Source of the DNA: Oscillospiraceae bacterium
Lineage (GTDB): Bacteria; Bacillota; Clostridia; Oscillospirales; Ruminococcaceae
Reading direction: 5' to 3'
Assembly (NCBI GenBank): GCA_017848155.1
Contig: JAGAKC010000448.1
Location: 1 to 10,051 of the forward strand
Length of the DNA stretch: 10,051 bases
Part shown: piece after piece, positions 9,356-10,051 of the stretch
Layout of the letters: each line of letters opens with the position of its first letter
How positions within the stretch are numbered: position 1 is the stretch's first letter
Notes under the pieces: generated by a model
The model's input: only the letters and a program-made list of their open reading frames with translations
Databases searched by the model: none
What the model was told of the DNA's origin: nothing
Made by a program: the position numbers and the translations under genes

Positions 9356-10051
9356 ATGGACGACAGATTATATGAGCTGTTTGATGGAATTGATCCGTCA
9401 AAGAGCAGCGATGAACTGCTTGAAGCGGTTTTAAGAAAGGCGGAATGTACTATGGAAAAGAAAAGAAGATCAAAAAAGATGGTCGTTATTCCTACGGCGG
9501 CAGCTGCTTTGACGATAGGTGCGGTCAGCGTTGGTGCGGCATACGAATGGGATATAGCTCAGGCATTCGACATATTTTTTTCGGGTCGTGGCAGTACACA
9601 ACAGTCAGGCAGCGGCTTTGACTTTGCAGAGGCAGGAAAGGAGCTTTTCGTGGAGCTTCAGGCGGAGCACTGCGATATCACTGTAAACGGCATACTTGCA
9701 GGCGAGAGCAAGCTGTACATGCTGTACGATGTGGAGTTTGAAGAGGACTTTGACTGTGCGACGGGAACTGATGCAGAGTGGTCGAACTGGCTGTTTGATG
9801 CAGAGCTTTCAGTAAACGGCGGCGAGCCTTTCAAAGGTGGCTGCAAGATTGGCAGCATAAACGGCAGCCGATATACTCTTTGTGCAGACTGGGAGCTTAA
9901 CGACGATACCTTTGATATCGGCGACGAGCTCACCGTCAGCTTTGACGGGATGTTCAGATATCATAACGACGAATTTAACGAGCAGCAGCATGAGGAGCTT
10001 AATGATATCGGCTTTGATACAGTGCTGGACGTGGAGGTCATTACTGAGGGC
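9356..10051 (+). CDS. Single-pass membrane protein, probable anti-sigma factor, 3' end off the window
   Basis: The frame is open from ATG 9356 to the right edge (232 codons, no stop). GGAGG (9344-9348), inside the end of the sigma gene, lies 7 bases upstream, so the two genes are probably translationally coupled. Residues 1-41 are a short charged cytoplasmic segment (MDDRLYELFDGIDPSKSSDE at the start, then a basic KKRRSKK stretch). Residues about 42-62 form one hydrophobic helix (VVIPTAAAALTIGAVSVGAA). The rest is an acidic, presumably extracellular domain, rich in aromatic and Asp/Glu residues, that looks beta-rich. This topology and position next to an ECF sigma gene fit an anti-sigma factor. 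The outer domain somewhat resembles the DUF4179-type proteins often found in such pairs, but that is from memory and uncertain. No zinc-binding anti-sigma motif (HxxxCxxC) is seen in the N-terminal part. Confidence 0.75.
   Translation, partial: MDDRLYELFDGIDPSKSSDELLEAVLRKAECTMEKKRRSKKMVVIPTAAAALTIGAVSVGAAYEWDIAQAFDIFFSGRGSTQQSGSGFDFAEAGKELFVELQAEHCDITVNGILAGESKLYMLYDVEFEEDFDCATGTDAEWSNWLFDAELSVNGGEPFKGGCKIGSINGSRYTLCADWELNDDTFDIGDELTVSFDGMFRYHNDEFNEQQHEELNDIGFDTVLDVEVITEG

Overview
The window looks like chromosomal DNA from a gut or rumen Firmicute of the Ruminococcus/Oscillospiraceae kind. This is inferred from the moderate GC content, the strong GGAGG ribosome binding sites, the sigma-A promoters close to TTGACA/TATAAT, the intracellular glycosidases, and the TPP-riboswitch-controlled ThiT-type thiamine transporter. 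No marker gene fixes the genus.

Layout. (1) Bases 1-338, plus strand: the C-terminal end of a membrane CTP-dependent lipid kinase of the SEC59/DGK1/VTE5 type. It converges on thiT, with a bidirectional terminator between them. (2) Bases 400-1244, minus strand: thiT, preceded by a promoter, a TPP riboswitch and a riboswitch terminator. (3) Bases 1249-4218, minus strand: a GH3 beta-glycosidase and, upstream of it, an AraC-family regulator. Each has its own promoter. (4) Bases 4327-8778, plus strand, divergent from the regulator: a two-gene operon of a GH29 alpha-L-fucosidase and a GH2 beta-galactosidase (LacZ type), closed by a strong terminator. (5) Bases 8898-10051, plus strand: a small ECF-type sigma factor followed 2 bases later by a single-pass membrane protein, probably its anti-sigma factor, which runs off the window.

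How it fits together. The AraC regulator, GH3, GH29 and GH2 genes form a small glycan-use locus. None of the enzymes has a visible signal peptide, so they probably trim imported fucose- and galactose-containing oligosaccharides in the cytoplasm. No transporter gene is in view. The regulator and the fucosidase/galactosidase operon are transcribed from interleaved divergent promoters, whose two -35 boxes are the two arms of one perfect palindrome.

Most notable points. The fucosidase frame is intact for 473 codons apart from one in-frame TAA at codon 210, where the family has a GAA glutamate that is probably the catalytic acid/base. The fucosidase is therefore a very recent pseudogene, or the base is a sequencing error. 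The GH3 promoter carries a second, unrelated 13-bp palindrome over its -10 region. No CRISPR array, insertion sequence, tRNA or rRNA was seen. No stretch longer than about 120 bases lacks an assigned gene or regulatory element.
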